From CAVTJL01 sp963828215 (GTDB lineage Bacteria > Pseudomonadota > Alphaproteobacteria > Geminicoccales > Geminicoccaceae), in assembly GCA_963828215.1 (NCBI GenBank), contig CAWHFO010000033.1, positions 15,693 through 79,692 on the forward strand: a stretch of 64,000 nt of DNA, written 5' to 3'. Shown piece after piece: positions 7,907-16,507 of this stretch (its first letter is position 1; each line of letters starts with the position of its first letter). The position numbers and the translations under genes were made by a program. The notes beneath the pieces are model-generated. The model saw only the letters and a program-made list of their open reading frames with translations, had not been told where the DNA came from and did no database searches.

Positions 7907-9502
7907 TGCCCCTGATCTTTCCAGAATGGCCGCGCCTCCAGCAGTTTCGAGACGCTCCGTGTCAACGCCGATTTCGAGGTCGGCCCGCCGCCCCGCGTGC
8001 CAGCCGAGCAGAATGCCGCCGCCGAGCTCGGCGGCGTCGCGGCGCTTGCCGGGCTCCAGGGTCGTCACCGCCTCCCCTACCAGCCGACGGGCCACCGTCG
8101 TGTCGTTCATGTGGCCGAGCACATCCTGCAGGCCGGCCAGTCGCTTGCGGAAGCGCCGGGCATCCTCCCCATCGAACAGCCCGGCGAAGAAGTCCACGCC
8201 GTAGCGCAGCTTCTTCAGGGCCACTCTAAGTTGGTGACGGCGCGCGGGATCGAGGTCGGCGACGTGGCGCAGGCGCTTGCGGATGCCGTGCCAGCGCTTC
8301 CCGAGCATCCTTTCCGCGACGGCCGAGGCAGACTCCTGCTGGGCCAGGACGAGCTCGACGTCGAGCCCCTCACGCCAGCCCCTGCGCTCGATCCAGCAGG
8401 CGAAGCCGAACAAAAGATCAGCGTAGCGTTCGGACGCGAGCACATCGCCGAGCTCGGCATAGGCGCTCGCGCGCCGCCTCACCGCGGCCTCGCGCAGCGC
8501 GCCGACGGCATCCTCGAGCCCGGTGCCGGCCTGCACGGCCGGCAGCAGCTCGGTGAGCAGCACGTCCAGGTCCCGCGCGGGCCCGAGGCTGCCCAGGAGC
8601 CAACGCAGCTCCCCGTTCCACCGATCCCGCGTCTCGGGAGCGAGCACACCCTTGAACAGGGCGAGCGCCGAGCGGAGGCGGCGAAGCGCCACCCTGAGCT
8701 GATGGACCCCTTCCGGGTCACGGCCGTCGGCCGCCGGCGCCTCGTTGCCCATCCACTGGACCAGACTCTGGCGGAAGATGGCCGCCATCGCCAGCTCGAA
8801 GGGACGGTCGCCGTCGAGGCGGGGTGGCTCGGCCCCCACCGGGGCCGGCACGCGGCCGGCCGCCAGCCGATACCCGCGTGCCGCCTTGTCCAGAGTCTCG
8901 ATCGCCAGCGGCGCCTTCTCTCGCAGCGCATCGGCGAGCTCGAAGAGCGCTCCGGAGCTGCCCTGCTTCAGCTCGAGCTCGACCTCGGCCAGAAGCTCTG
9001 TCCGGCCGTCCGCCTCGATCCGGCCCTCGTCGATGGCCACCTCGATCGCCGTCGTGACGCCCTTGGCATCGGGCCAGTCGACGATCACCAGGTCGCGGCG
9101 AACCCGGGTCGTGAAGACGGGCACGAGCTCCTCGTCGAGGATCAGGCCGGTGCGCTCGAGGACGGACGGGTCCCCGAAGGACCTGAGGTCCGGCCTTCCA
9201 TCGACGAGACCGATCTCCCACTCCGGCCGGTCCTGCGCCGCCCCCCGACCCTCGCTCGCCGCCTTCAGCGTCTGAACGAAGCGACGCCCGATCCGGCGCA
9301 CGCGCAGCGCGATCTTCCGCGCCGCCAGACGATGATCGGGCGTATCGTAGTACGTACTCTGAAGTTGCCTCGTGGTGCTCGGCCCTCGCGCATGGCGGCG
9401 TAGGATCTCGCTCTCGCGCAGCTCTCCCAGAGCGGCCGAGGCGACACGCAGCTTGAGCTCGACCTCGCGGGGCGGGTTGCCGGAGTCGACGGCGCCGGTC
9501 AT
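7903..9502 (-). CDS. CYTH-CHAD protein (probable inorganic triphosphatase), frameshifted near its end
   Basis: The N-terminal CYTH domain has the metal-triphosphate ExExK motif (EVELK). The C-terminal CHAD domain is rich in conserved His and basic residues (EGVHQLRVALRRLRS and RRHQLRVALKKLRY), which bind polyphosphate-like anions. Related proteins hydrolyse tripolyphosphate or accompany polyphosphate metabolism. The start ATG 9502 has GAGG five bases upstream; GTG 9526 is an alternative. Near 7975 one extra base throws the frame into ParA. In the corrected frame the protein ends in LLEARPFWKDQGQ, a typical CHAD ending, and its TGA (7903-7905) overlaps the ParA ATG. The 748-residue fusion read directly from the sequence is therefore doubtful. 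Confidence 0.85.
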
Positions 9503-9567
9503 GGATGCCTCGAGGCCAGACTTCACGACGACGGAAATGGTGGTACGACGGCTATTCGGAGAGCGGC

Positions 9568-9581
9568 CTGACCCAGATCAA
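9568..9581 (+). promoter_or_regulatory. Possible FNR/FixK-type box upstream of the universal stress gene
   Basis: CTGACCCAGATCAA matches the consensus TTGAT-N4-ATCAA at eight of ten informative positions; the right half-site is perfect. It lies 68 bases before the start of the universal stress protein, a class often under Crp/FNR-family control in alphaproteobacteria. A single imperfect site can occur by chance, so this is a suggestion only. Confidence 0.25.
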
Positions 9582-9648
9582 TGCCTTCTGGAAATCGCGG
9601 TTCTTCGTTACCGCAGAGACGCATCGATTCGACTGGGGAAATGCGATC

Positions 9649-10497
9649 ATGACAGGCTACAACACCATTCTGCTCCTCATGACCGGCGACGACGCGGCCG
9701 CGACCGCGTGCCGCGGCGTCGCGCTGGCCCTCGCCACGACCTGCCGAGCGCAGCTCGCAGCGCTCTGCCTGGTAGTCGAGCCGCAAATCTATCCGGCGAT
9801 GGGGGTGTCGATGCCCATCGACCTGCTGACTGCCGAGCGTGAGCGGAGCGAGGCCCGCGCCGACGAGATTCTGGCCGGCGTGCGGGCAGCGGCCGACCGC
9901 GGGGGCGTGCCGATCGACATACGGCGCGAGACGGTGACGGTCGACACGATCGCCGACACCTTCGCCCGGCACGGCCGCCACGCCGACCTGGTCGTCGTGG
10001 GCCAGCCCGATCCGGATGGCGCCCGCAGCAGCGAGGTGATGTTGGTCGAGACGGCGTTCATGAGCACGGGCCGGCCGACCCTGGTCGTTCCCTATATCGG
10101 CGCCAGGCAGATTCCGCCGCGCCAGGTGATCTGCTCCTGGGACGGCTCGCGCGAGGCAGCGCGGGCCATTCGCGACGCCCTGCCGCTTCTCGCCATGGCC
10201 ACGTCGGTCTGCGTGATGGTCGTCGATCCGGAGCGTCTCGGCGGGCGGGTCGGCGAGCAGCCCGGCGCCGACATCGCGACCTTCCTCGCGCGCCACGGGA
10301 TCAGGGTGGAGGTCAAGACCGAGAGTGCCGCGGGGCTGGACGTCGGCGACGTGCTCCTGTCGGCCGCGAGCGACGATGGCGCGGACCTGATCGTGATGGG
10401 CGGGTACGGGCATTCACGCCTGCGCGAGATCGTGTTCGGCGGGACCACGGCGCATATGCTCGCCCACATGACCGTGCCGGTTCTCCTGTCGCACTGA
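9649..10497 (+). CDS. Universal stress protein with two tandem UspA domains
   Basis: A 282-residue protein made of two Usp folds. The second has the ATP-binding signature GGYGHSRLREIVFGGTT near the C terminus. In the first domain the matching site reads VVGQPDPDGARS, so ATP binding there looks lost. ATG 9649 is chosen because GGGGA lies about nine bases upstream and the homology begins there; the frame is open further 5'. Tandem Usp proteins are typically induced by oxygen limitation or stationary phase. It interrupts a minus-strand region and is convergent with the next gene. Confidence 0.88.
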   Translation: MTGYNTILLLMTGDDAAATACRGVALALATTCRAQLAALCLVVEPQIYPAMGVSMPIDLLTAERERSEARADEILAGVRAAADRGGVPIDIRRETVTVDTIADTFARHGRHADLVVVGQPDPDGARSSEVMLVETAFMSTGRPTLVVPYIGARQIPPRQVICSWDGSREAARAIRDALPLLAMATSVCVMVVDPERLGGRVGEQPGADIATFLARHGIRVEVKTESAAGLDVGDVLLSAASDDGADLIVMGGYGHSRLREIVFGGTTAHMLAHMTVPVLLSH

Positions 10498-10511
10498 TCG
10501 GGAGACCTTCC

Positions 10512-11570
10512 TCACTGCACCCGACCGCGAGCGGCGACCACGAAACGCCGCTCGACCCGATCGCCCCGTGCCGCCGCCACCTCGTCGACGAGATTGCTCA
10601 CCACACAGGCATGGTTCGGCACGATCGTGACGCGCTCACCGACCGCCGGGCGGGACTCGCACGCGCTCAGATCGACGTGCCCGTGCTCCTCGCTCAGGCC
10701 CACGATCACGGCCATGGGATACTCGGTGAGCAGCCCGTGGCCGGTCATCCCCAGGAGATCGGAGCTCAGGCTCTTCGAGCCGGCGTCGAGAATCGCACGA
10801 TCGGCAGTGGGCCGGCTGACGACCGTCGCGTGGACGCGCAGCGCGCAATCGTCCAGCGTCGCAGCGCCGGCTGCGACCAGCGAGCGGTCGTAGTAGATAT
10901 ACGTCCCTACTCGATACTCGGTCGCGACCGGGGCTTGGTCGGCGCGCCACATGTCGGGCGAGCCGCCGCTCGAGATCGTCCCCGCCTCGAGGCCGAGGCG
11001 GGAGAGCGCGGCCTTGGTCTCGGTCATGAAAGCCTGCACCGCAGCCGTGCCGCCCTTCGCCGGGTAGGTCATGAGGCCTGCGAAGGAGAGGCCCGCGAGG
11101 CTGTCGATCAGAGCGGCCAGCCCGGCCGCGGCCTCGGGCGAGCCGACGCCGCAGCGGCCCGCCCCGGTGTCGCACTCGACGAGCACGCCGAGTGGCCGGG
11201 CGGCACCGGCGAACGCCTCGCCGAGGCCGCGGGCGACCTCGGCCGAATCGCAGCTGACGCGGAAGCGGATCCGATCGGCCAGCGCCCGCGCCCGCGCCAG
11301 CTTGCCCGTGCCCAGGATATTGTAAGGGATCAGGATGTCGTCGCAGCCGTGGTCCGCCATCACCTCGGCCTCGCCGAGCTTCTGGCAGGCGATGCCGACG
11401 GCGCCGAGCTCGAGCTGCCGCCGAGCCAACTCCGGAACCTTGTGGGTCTTGATGTGCGGGCGGTTGGCGATGCCGTGCCTGTCGCAATAGGCCTGCCAGC
11501 GCCTGAGATTGCGCTCGACCCGATCGAGGTCGATCACCACTGCCGGGGTGTCGAGGTCACGCGTCTGCAT
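10512..11570 (-). CDS. PLP-dependent D-threonine aldolase / D-serine dehydratase-like enzyme
   Basis: A 352-residue fold-III PLP enzyme with an alanine-racemase-like N-terminal barrel. The PLP lysine is in RPHIKTHK (about residue 44) and the phosphate-binding segment is near the SSGGSPDM motif. The C-terminal metal site PNHAC is the His/Cys pair of the DSD1 family. These enzymes cleave D-threo-3-hydroxyamino acids to glycine and an aldehyde, or dehydrate D-serine; the sequence does not settle which. It is read away from the membrane coiled-coil gene upstream (28 bases) and converges on the stress protein gene. Confidence 0.82.
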   Translation of the reverse strand: MQTRDLDTPAVVIDLDRVERNLRRWQAYCDRHGIANRPHIKTHKVPELARRQLELGAVGIACQKLGEAEVMADHGCDDILIPYNILGTGKLARARALADRIRFRVSCDSAEVARGLGEAFAGAARPLGVLVECDTGAGRCGVGSPEAAAGLAALIDSLAGLSFAGLMTYPAKGGTAAVQAFMTETKAALSRLGLEAGTISSGGSPDMWRADQAPVATEYRVGTYIYYDRSLVAAGAATLDDCALRVHATVVSRPTADRAILDAGSKSLSSDLLGMTGHGLLTEYPMAVIVGLSEEHGHVDLSACESRPAVGERVTIVPNHACVVSNLVDEVAAARGDRVERRFVVAARGRVQ

Positions 11571-11597
11571 TGCCGATGGTCCCGAGCTCTGCCATCC

Positions 11598-12392
11598 CTA
11601 TCTGGCCTCCGGGGCAGGCGCTCCGGGGGCGGGCGGCTGCCTCGCCGACAGATCCTGATCGAGCTGGGCCGCGAGGGCCGGATCGAGCGTCCTCAGCCGC
11701 TCCACCGCCAGCTGGAGATCGGCGCGCAGGGCCTCGTCCGGCGCTTGCAGCGGCCGGCGTGCGGGTCCCGCAGCGGCCGGCGCCGCGGCGCCGCCGCCGA
11801 TCCCCGCCTCGACACGATCAAGCTCGGCGCGGAGCTTGGCAGCGCTCGCCATCAGGCTCTCGACCTGCTGCCGTGCCGCGTCCCGCTCGCGCAGGACGAT
11901 CGCCAGCTCGAGCCCGACATCCTGTCCGGGGGTTACGCCCGGCGCGCTCGCATCGGCCGGCGGGGCGCTCGACGGCGTCTCGAACGCGGCGAGCCTCGCC
12001 TGAGCCTGGCGCAGCGACTCGGCGAGCCTGGCGCCTTCGGCGGCGCTCTGGGCCAATCGGGCTCGAAGGGCGGCCGCCTCCGCGCTCGCGGGATCGGAAG
12101 CGCCGACGCTACCGGCCGGGGCGGTGCCGCTGCTGTCCGGGAGGGACCGTGTCGGGGCCCCGTCGGCAGAGCCGACCGGCCGCTCGCCGGCCAGCTCCGG
12201 GAAGCCACCATGCCGGGCCAGCCAGAGATAGGCCGTGGAGGCGCCGAGGCCGACGGTCAGGAGCAGAAGAAAGGCAGCCGCGCACGCCATTCCCAGCTGG
12301 GCACGCCGCGTGAAGGTGACGACCTGCCCACCCCTCGCCCGCCGCTCGTAGACGTGACGATCGACGAACGTGCGATCGAACCAGCCGCTCAC
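11598..12392 (-). CDS. Membrane-anchored coiled-coil protein, function unknown
   Basis: A 264-residue protein. A basic N terminus (RHVYERRARGGQVVTFTRRAQL) leads into one transmembrane segment at about 35-58. A low-complexity Ala/Pro/Ser stretch and two predicted coiled-coil blocks (about 100-140 and 155-200) follow outside. The N-terminal anchor resembles that of alphaproteobacterial M23 peptidoglycan peptidases, which also begin with a ring of basic and aromatic residues before the helix. No HxH or other peptidase motif follows, so a regulatory or scaffolding role at the cell wall is only a guess. It lies between lpxC and a PLP enzyme. Confidence 0.6.
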   Translation of the reverse strand: MSGWFDRTFVDRHVYERRARGGQVVTFTRRAQLGMACAAAFLLLLTVGLGASTAYLWLARHGGFPELAGERPVGSADGAPTRSLPDSSGTAPAGSVGASDPASAEAAALRARLAQSAAEGARLAESLRQAQARLAAFETPSSAPPADASAPGVTPGQDVGLELAIVLRERDAARQQVESLMASAAKLRAELDRVEAGIGGGAAAPAAAGPARRPLQAPDEALRADLQLAVERLRTLDPALAAQLDQDLSARQPPAPGAPAPEAR

Positions 12393-12570
12393 GCTAGGTG
12401 TGGCCGAAACCCCGGCTGAAAGGGCCCCAGAAACAGCCCCAATGGGCCCGCCGGCGGTGCGCGCATCGGCCGACCCCCCTTACGTCCAGCCGGTCCTGTC
12501 CTGCGCGCACTATGAAGATTGGGCGGGCGCGGCGCAACCGATCGGGTCGAGCCACGGGATCGGCGCCCGG

Positions 12571-13491
12571 TCAGGCGGAGGAGGCGAGCGCCTGGACGGC
12601 AGACCGCTGACGCCCGCCGGCGCCCGCGCCGCGGGCCAGGCCGGAGTCCTGGACATCCTGACCCATGGACAGGTCACCGGTGACGGTCCGCAGAAGCTCG
12701 ATCCTCAGCGCGTGGCTCGCGTCGCGGCTGACCAGATGCGCCATGGGGATGCCGCCGAGCAGCCGGAGCGCGCCCAGCGCGTCCAGAAGGTCGTGACGGG
12801 CGACCTCGTTCTCGAAGCGCAGCCCCTCCGGGCTGACCACGCCGCTCGCATCGAGCCGGATCGGGCCGGGCAGCACGACGCCGATGGGCACCGGCCCGAC
12901 AACGACGTCGCGAGCCGCCGCGAGCTCGGCCTTGAGGAGCTCGATGGAGCCCGCCAGTGCCAGCCGCTGACGGCCCAGGGCCGGCGCGTAGAGGCCGACA
13001 TCGCTCGTGAATCGGAGATCCTGGGCCGGGGTCAGGCTGATTTCCGCCTCGCCCCGGGACAAGGTTGCGCCACGAGCGAGCTCGACGGTCCGGCGCGGCT
13101 CGTCCTGCTCCAACCGGCCGGCGCATTCGATCAGGAAGGTGAAGGGCGAGGCGCTGCCGTCCAGCACCGGGATCTCGGGGCCAGAGACCTCGACCGTGGC
13201 ATTGTCGATGTCACAGAGGGCGAACGCCGCCATGAGATGCTCGACCGCCGCGATGCGGGCGCCGGCGGCGTTGCCGAGGACGATGCAGGCGTCGGCCTCG
13301 ACGACCGAGCCCAGCGTGGCGGCTATCGTGGGTCGGTCGGCGCGGTCGATCCGGAGGAAGCGGATGCCTTCGTCGGGGCCGGCCGGGCGCAAGGTCACGG
13401 CGACGCGAGCCCCACTGTGAATGCCGACACCGACGCAACCGATGTGGTGCCGCAACGTCGTCTGCCGAAGCGAACTCTCGCTCGGAGCCAT
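12571..13491 (-). CDS. lpxC: LpxC-family UDP-acyl-GlcNAc deacetylase, divergent catalytic residues
   Basis: LpxC commits UDP-acyl-GlcNAc to lipid A synthesis, and the gene sits after ftsZ as usual. The first half is canonical (GVGIHSG, then AAVEHLMAA with the general base E and zinc ligand H). In the second half the zinc ligands persist (RHDLLDALG: H and D) and so does the later catalytic His (ASHAL). However, the E. coli-type RTFGF motif is replaced by ARDVVV, and positions matching K239 and D246 read D and A. The part between is about nine residues shorter than usual. ATG 13491 has GGGAGG four bases upstream; ATG 13521 adds ten residues. Family membership is sure; full activity is not. Confidence 0.82.
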   Translation of the reverse strand: MAPSESSLRQTTLRHHIGCVGVGIHSGARVAVTLRPAGPDEGIRFLRIDRADRPTIAATLGSVVEADACIVLGNAAGARIAAVEHLMAAFALCDIDNATVEVSGPEIPVLDGSASPFTFLIECAGRLEQDEPRRTVELARGATLSRGEAEISLTPAQDLRFTSDVGLYAPALGRQRLALAGSIELLKAELAAARDVVVGPVPIGVVLPGPIRLDASGVVSPEGLRFENEVARHDLLDALGALRLLGGIPMAHLVSRDASHALRIELLRTVTGDLSMGQDVQDSGLARGAGAGGRQRSAVQALASSA

Positions 13492-13669
13492 GGGCCCTCC
13501 CGCCGTCGGGTATCGAGTCATCGGAGAGGGCCCACCATCATCCCGGAAGGATTCAGGAACGAGGGGTAACGGCCCCCCTCACCGAATTCCCTACTAGGGC
13601 CGATGAGGGGGGCAAAATCACAAACAGTGTCAAAATATTACAGTCGGACCCTCAGACACGCAAAGAGAG

Positions 13670-15133
13670 TCAGACCGGCTCCCGCTCACGCGACAGGAAA
13701 GCGGGGAGATCATCGTCCACCTCGGCCTCGCGGGCGGGACGGGCGGCCGGCGTCTCCTCCTTCGACGGTGCCGCCGACTTGGGGGGATCGAGTGGCTCGG
13801 AGCCCCCATTGCCGCGAGGGAAGGCCAGCTCCTTCATCCGCTCGAAGAGGTTGAGCGGGCGCTCGTCCTGCGTGCCGCCCGGCAAGGGCCGACGGGCCTC
13901 GCCGCCGACCGGACGCCGCGTGCCCCCCACCAACGGCTGAGGCACGAAGCTCGGCACGGCCGGCTGACGCTCGCCACTGGCGGCGCGGAGCGTGGTGGCC
14001 GGGCTGGGCTCCGCCGTGCGCTGCGTCGACGATCTGGGCGCAACGCCGAACGGCGCCGGACGCTGACGATGCGTCTGCAGCTGGAAGCGCAGGCCGGAGG
14101 ACGTCGGGGTGGGCTGTGCCGCCGCCTGATGCTCGACCGCCAGAGCGGCCGCTGCGGCACGGATCTCGGGCGCCTCGATGCCGGTCGCGACGACCGATAC
14201 CCGCATCCGGCCGTCCATGGAGCTGTCGAAGGTCGAGCCGAAGATGATGTTGGCGTCGGGATCGACCTCCTCGCGGATGCGATTGGCGGCGGCGTCGACC
14301 TCGAAGAGCGCCAGGTCCATGCCGCCGGTGATGTTGATGAGGACGCCGCGCGCGCCGTTCATCGACACCTCGTCCAGGAGCGGGTTGCTGATCGCCGCCT
14401 CGGCCGCCTCGATCGCCCGCTTCTCGCCCTCGGCCTCGCCGGTTCCCATCATCGCCTTGCCCATCTCGCTCATCACCGTACGGATGTCGGCGAAGTCGAG
14501 ATTGATGAGGCCCGGCATGATCATGAGGTCGGTGACGCCGCGGACACCCATGTGGAGGACCTCGTCGGCCATCCGGAAGGCATCGGCGAAGGTCGTCCGC
14601 TCGTTGGCCAGCCTGAACAGGTTCTGGTTCGGGATGACGATCAGCGTGTCGACATACTGCTGGAGCTCGGTCAGCCCGGCCTCGGCGAGGCGCATCCGGT
14701 GCGCGCCCTCGAAATGGAAGGGCTTGGTCACCACGCCCACGGTCAGGATGCCCTGATCGCGGACGGCGCGGGCGATGGCCGGTGCCGCCCCGGTGCCCGT
14801 GCCGCCGCCCATGCCGGCGGTGATGAACACCATGTGGCTGCCCTGGAGCTGGTCCAGGATCTCGTCCAAGGCCTCCTCGGCGGCGGCCCGCCCGACCTCG
14901 GGCCGGGCCCCGGCGCCGAGCCCATGGGTGATGGTGACCCCGAGCTGGATCCGCCGATCGGTCAGGCAGTTGCCGAGCGCCTGGGCGTCGGTGTTGCAGG
15001 CCACGAACTCGACCCCCTCGAGATGCGAGGTGATCATGTTGTTGACGGCATTGCCGCCGGCGCCGCCAACGCCGACCACGGTGATCTTGGGCCGAAGCTC
15101 ATGCGAGTTCGGGATGCTGATGTTGATCGTCAT
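13670..15133 (-). CDS. ftsZ: Cell division protein FtsZ
   Basis: A tubulin-like GTPase that forms the Z ring. The T1 region GVGGAGGNAVNNM, the G-box GGGTGTG (109-115) and the T7 catalytic loop NLDFADIRTVM are intact. After the core at about residue 320 there is a long Pro/Arg-rich disordered linker of about 150 residues. The C-terminal peptide DDLPAFLSRE, which binds FtsA and other partners, closes the 487-residue protein. It is the last gene of the dcw run, 81 bases after ftsA. The 136-base gap after it holds no clear terminator. Confidence 0.98.
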   Translation of the reverse strand: MTINISIPNSHELRPKITVVGVGGAGGNAVNNMITSHLEGVEFVACNTDAQALGNCLTDRRIQLGVTITHGLGAGARPEVGRAAAEEALDEILDQLQGSHMVFITAGMGGGTGTGAAPAIARAVRDQGILTVGVVTKPFHFEGAHRMRLAEAGLTELQQYVDTLIVIPNQNLFRLANERTTFADAFRMADEVLHMGVRGVTDLMIMPGLINLDFADIRTVMSEMGKAMMGTGEAEGEKRAIEAAEAAISNPLLDEVSMNGARGVLINITGGMDLALFEVDAAANRIREEVDPDANIIFGSTFDSSMDGRMRVSVVATGIEAPEIRAAAAALAVEHQAAAQPTPTSSGLRFQLQTHRQRPAPFGVAPRSSTQRTAEPSPATTLRAASGERQPAVPSFVPQPLVGGTRRPVGGEARRPLPGGTQDERPLNLFERMKELAFPRGNGGSEPLDPPKSAAPSKEETPAARPAREAEVDDDLPAFLSREREPV

Positions 15134-15214
15134 TTCTTCTCCTCCGCGGATCAGGTCGACCTTCGCCCTTGTCGCCGGCCGGGGGCAAGCCGGCCGGATC
15201 GTCGCGCTCGCGCG

Positions 15215-16507
15215 TCAGAAGTTCTGTCTGAACCACTCCCTGCAGCGCGCAAGCCCTTGAACCAGTCTGTGTCGGTCTGCGGTCGCGCTCCAACCGAGCC
15301 CGTCGTCGCCGCCGGCCGCGAGGGCGAGCGTTCCTGCCGCCACGGCGCAGCAGGGGTCCTCCTCGGCCGCCTCCTCGAGACTCACACCCTGGGGCCGGCC
15401 GAGTCGCGCCGGCAAGCCGAAAATCTCTTCGGCCAGCTCGTCCATGCCCTCGATCTGCGAGGCGCCCCCGGTCAGCACGACGCTCCGGGGCGGTCTCGCC
15501 TGCATCAGGTCGCGGGCACCGCCGAGGCGCGCCATCAGCGCCTCGAAGATATCCTCGACGCGGGAGCGGATGATGAAGTTGAGCCTCGTCCGCGGCACCT
15601 CACCGGTCGGCAGGCCATGGCGATCGCCGATCAGAGGCACCTCGATCCGGACATTGTCGTCGCAGCTCCTCATGAGCACGCCGCCATAGAGCCCGACCAG
15701 CCGCTCGGCCTCGCGCCGGCTCGTCTTGAGACCGTAGGCCAGATCGCCCGAGATCTTGGCGCCGCCCTTGGGGATCTGGTCGAGAAAGGCGAGGCGGCCG
15801 CCGACGAAATGGGCGATCTGCGTCGCGCCTGCGCCGAGATCCACGACCAGGCAGCCCTGCTCCATCTCGTCCTCGGTGAGGACGCCGAGGCCGGCGGCGT
15901 AGGGTGCAGCGATCAGGCCCTTCACCTCGAGATGGCAGCGCTCGAGGCAGGCCACGATGTTGTTGACGGGCTGGATGTCCGCCAGCACCAGATGGACCAG
16001 CACCTCGAGCGTCCGGCCGGCGAGCCCGCGCGGGTCCTTGAGCGGCCGGCCGCCATCGACCGCGATCTCGACCGGGACGACATGAAGCACCGCGATCCCG
16101 GGATCGCTCACCTCCTCGCGAGCGCGCTCGAGCGTGCGGCGGATGTCATCGTCGGCGATCTTCCGACCGTGGAGCGGACGGTCGACCTTGATCAGCCGCG
16201 AGCGCAGCCGGCCGGCGCCGATCGCCGCCACCACGCCCCGCACGGTCTCGCCCGAGTGCTGCTCGGCCTCGTGCAGGACGGCCTGGATGGAGGCCTCGGC
16301 GGCATCGGCGTCGATGATCTCGCCGGCCTTGAGCCCGTCAGCGAGCTGGTAGCCGCGGCCGAGGACGGCGAAGCCGCGCCCCGGGCGGGCGCGGGCGATG
16401 TAGCAGCAGACCTTGCTCGTCCCGATGTCGAGGACCGCCTGCGGTGCCCCGCGCTGCGCCGGTCGGGCACTCATCAGATGGCGCCATGCGGTGGTCATCG
16501 TCGTCAT
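15215..16507 (-). CDS. ftsA: Cell division protein FtsA
   Basis: An actin-like ATPase that tethers FtsZ to the membrane. The phosphate-1 motif is VLDIGTSKVCCYIA, the phosphate-2 region is CLVVDLGAGATQIA and the adenosine motif is VVLTGGASQIEGM. The C terminus (LARCREWFRQNF) is the amphipathic membrane-binding helix. ATG 16507 overlaps the ftsQ stop by ATGA; an ATG three codons later (16498) is possible. The protein is 430 residues, normal for the family. Confidence 0.97.
   Translation of the reverse strand: MTTMTTAWRHLMSARPAQRGAPQAVLDIGTSKVCCYIARARPGRGFAVLGRGYQLADGLKAGEIIDADAAEASIQAVLHEAEQHSGETVRGVVAAIGAGRLRSRLIKVDRPLHGRKIADDDIRRTLERAREEVSDPGIAVLHVVPVEIAVDGGRPLKDPRGLAGRTLEVLVHLVLADIQPVNNIVACLERCHLEVKGLIAAPYAAGLGVLTEDEMEQGCLVVDLGAGATQIAHFVGGRLAFLDQIPKGGAKISGDLAYGLKTSRREAERLVGLYGGVLMRSCDDNVRIEVPLIGDRHGLPTGEVPRTRLNFIIRSRVEDIFEALMARLGGARDLMQARPPRSVVLTGGASQIEGMDELAEEIFGLPARLGRPQGVSLEEAAEEDPCCAVAAGTLALAAGGDDGLGWSATADRHRLVQGLARCREWFRQNF

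Noticed and set aside
7280..9526. A novel CYTH-CHAD-ParA fusion protein
   Set aside because: A single surplus base near 7975 explains it, and the repaired frame gives the expected CHAD ending and an ATGA overlap.
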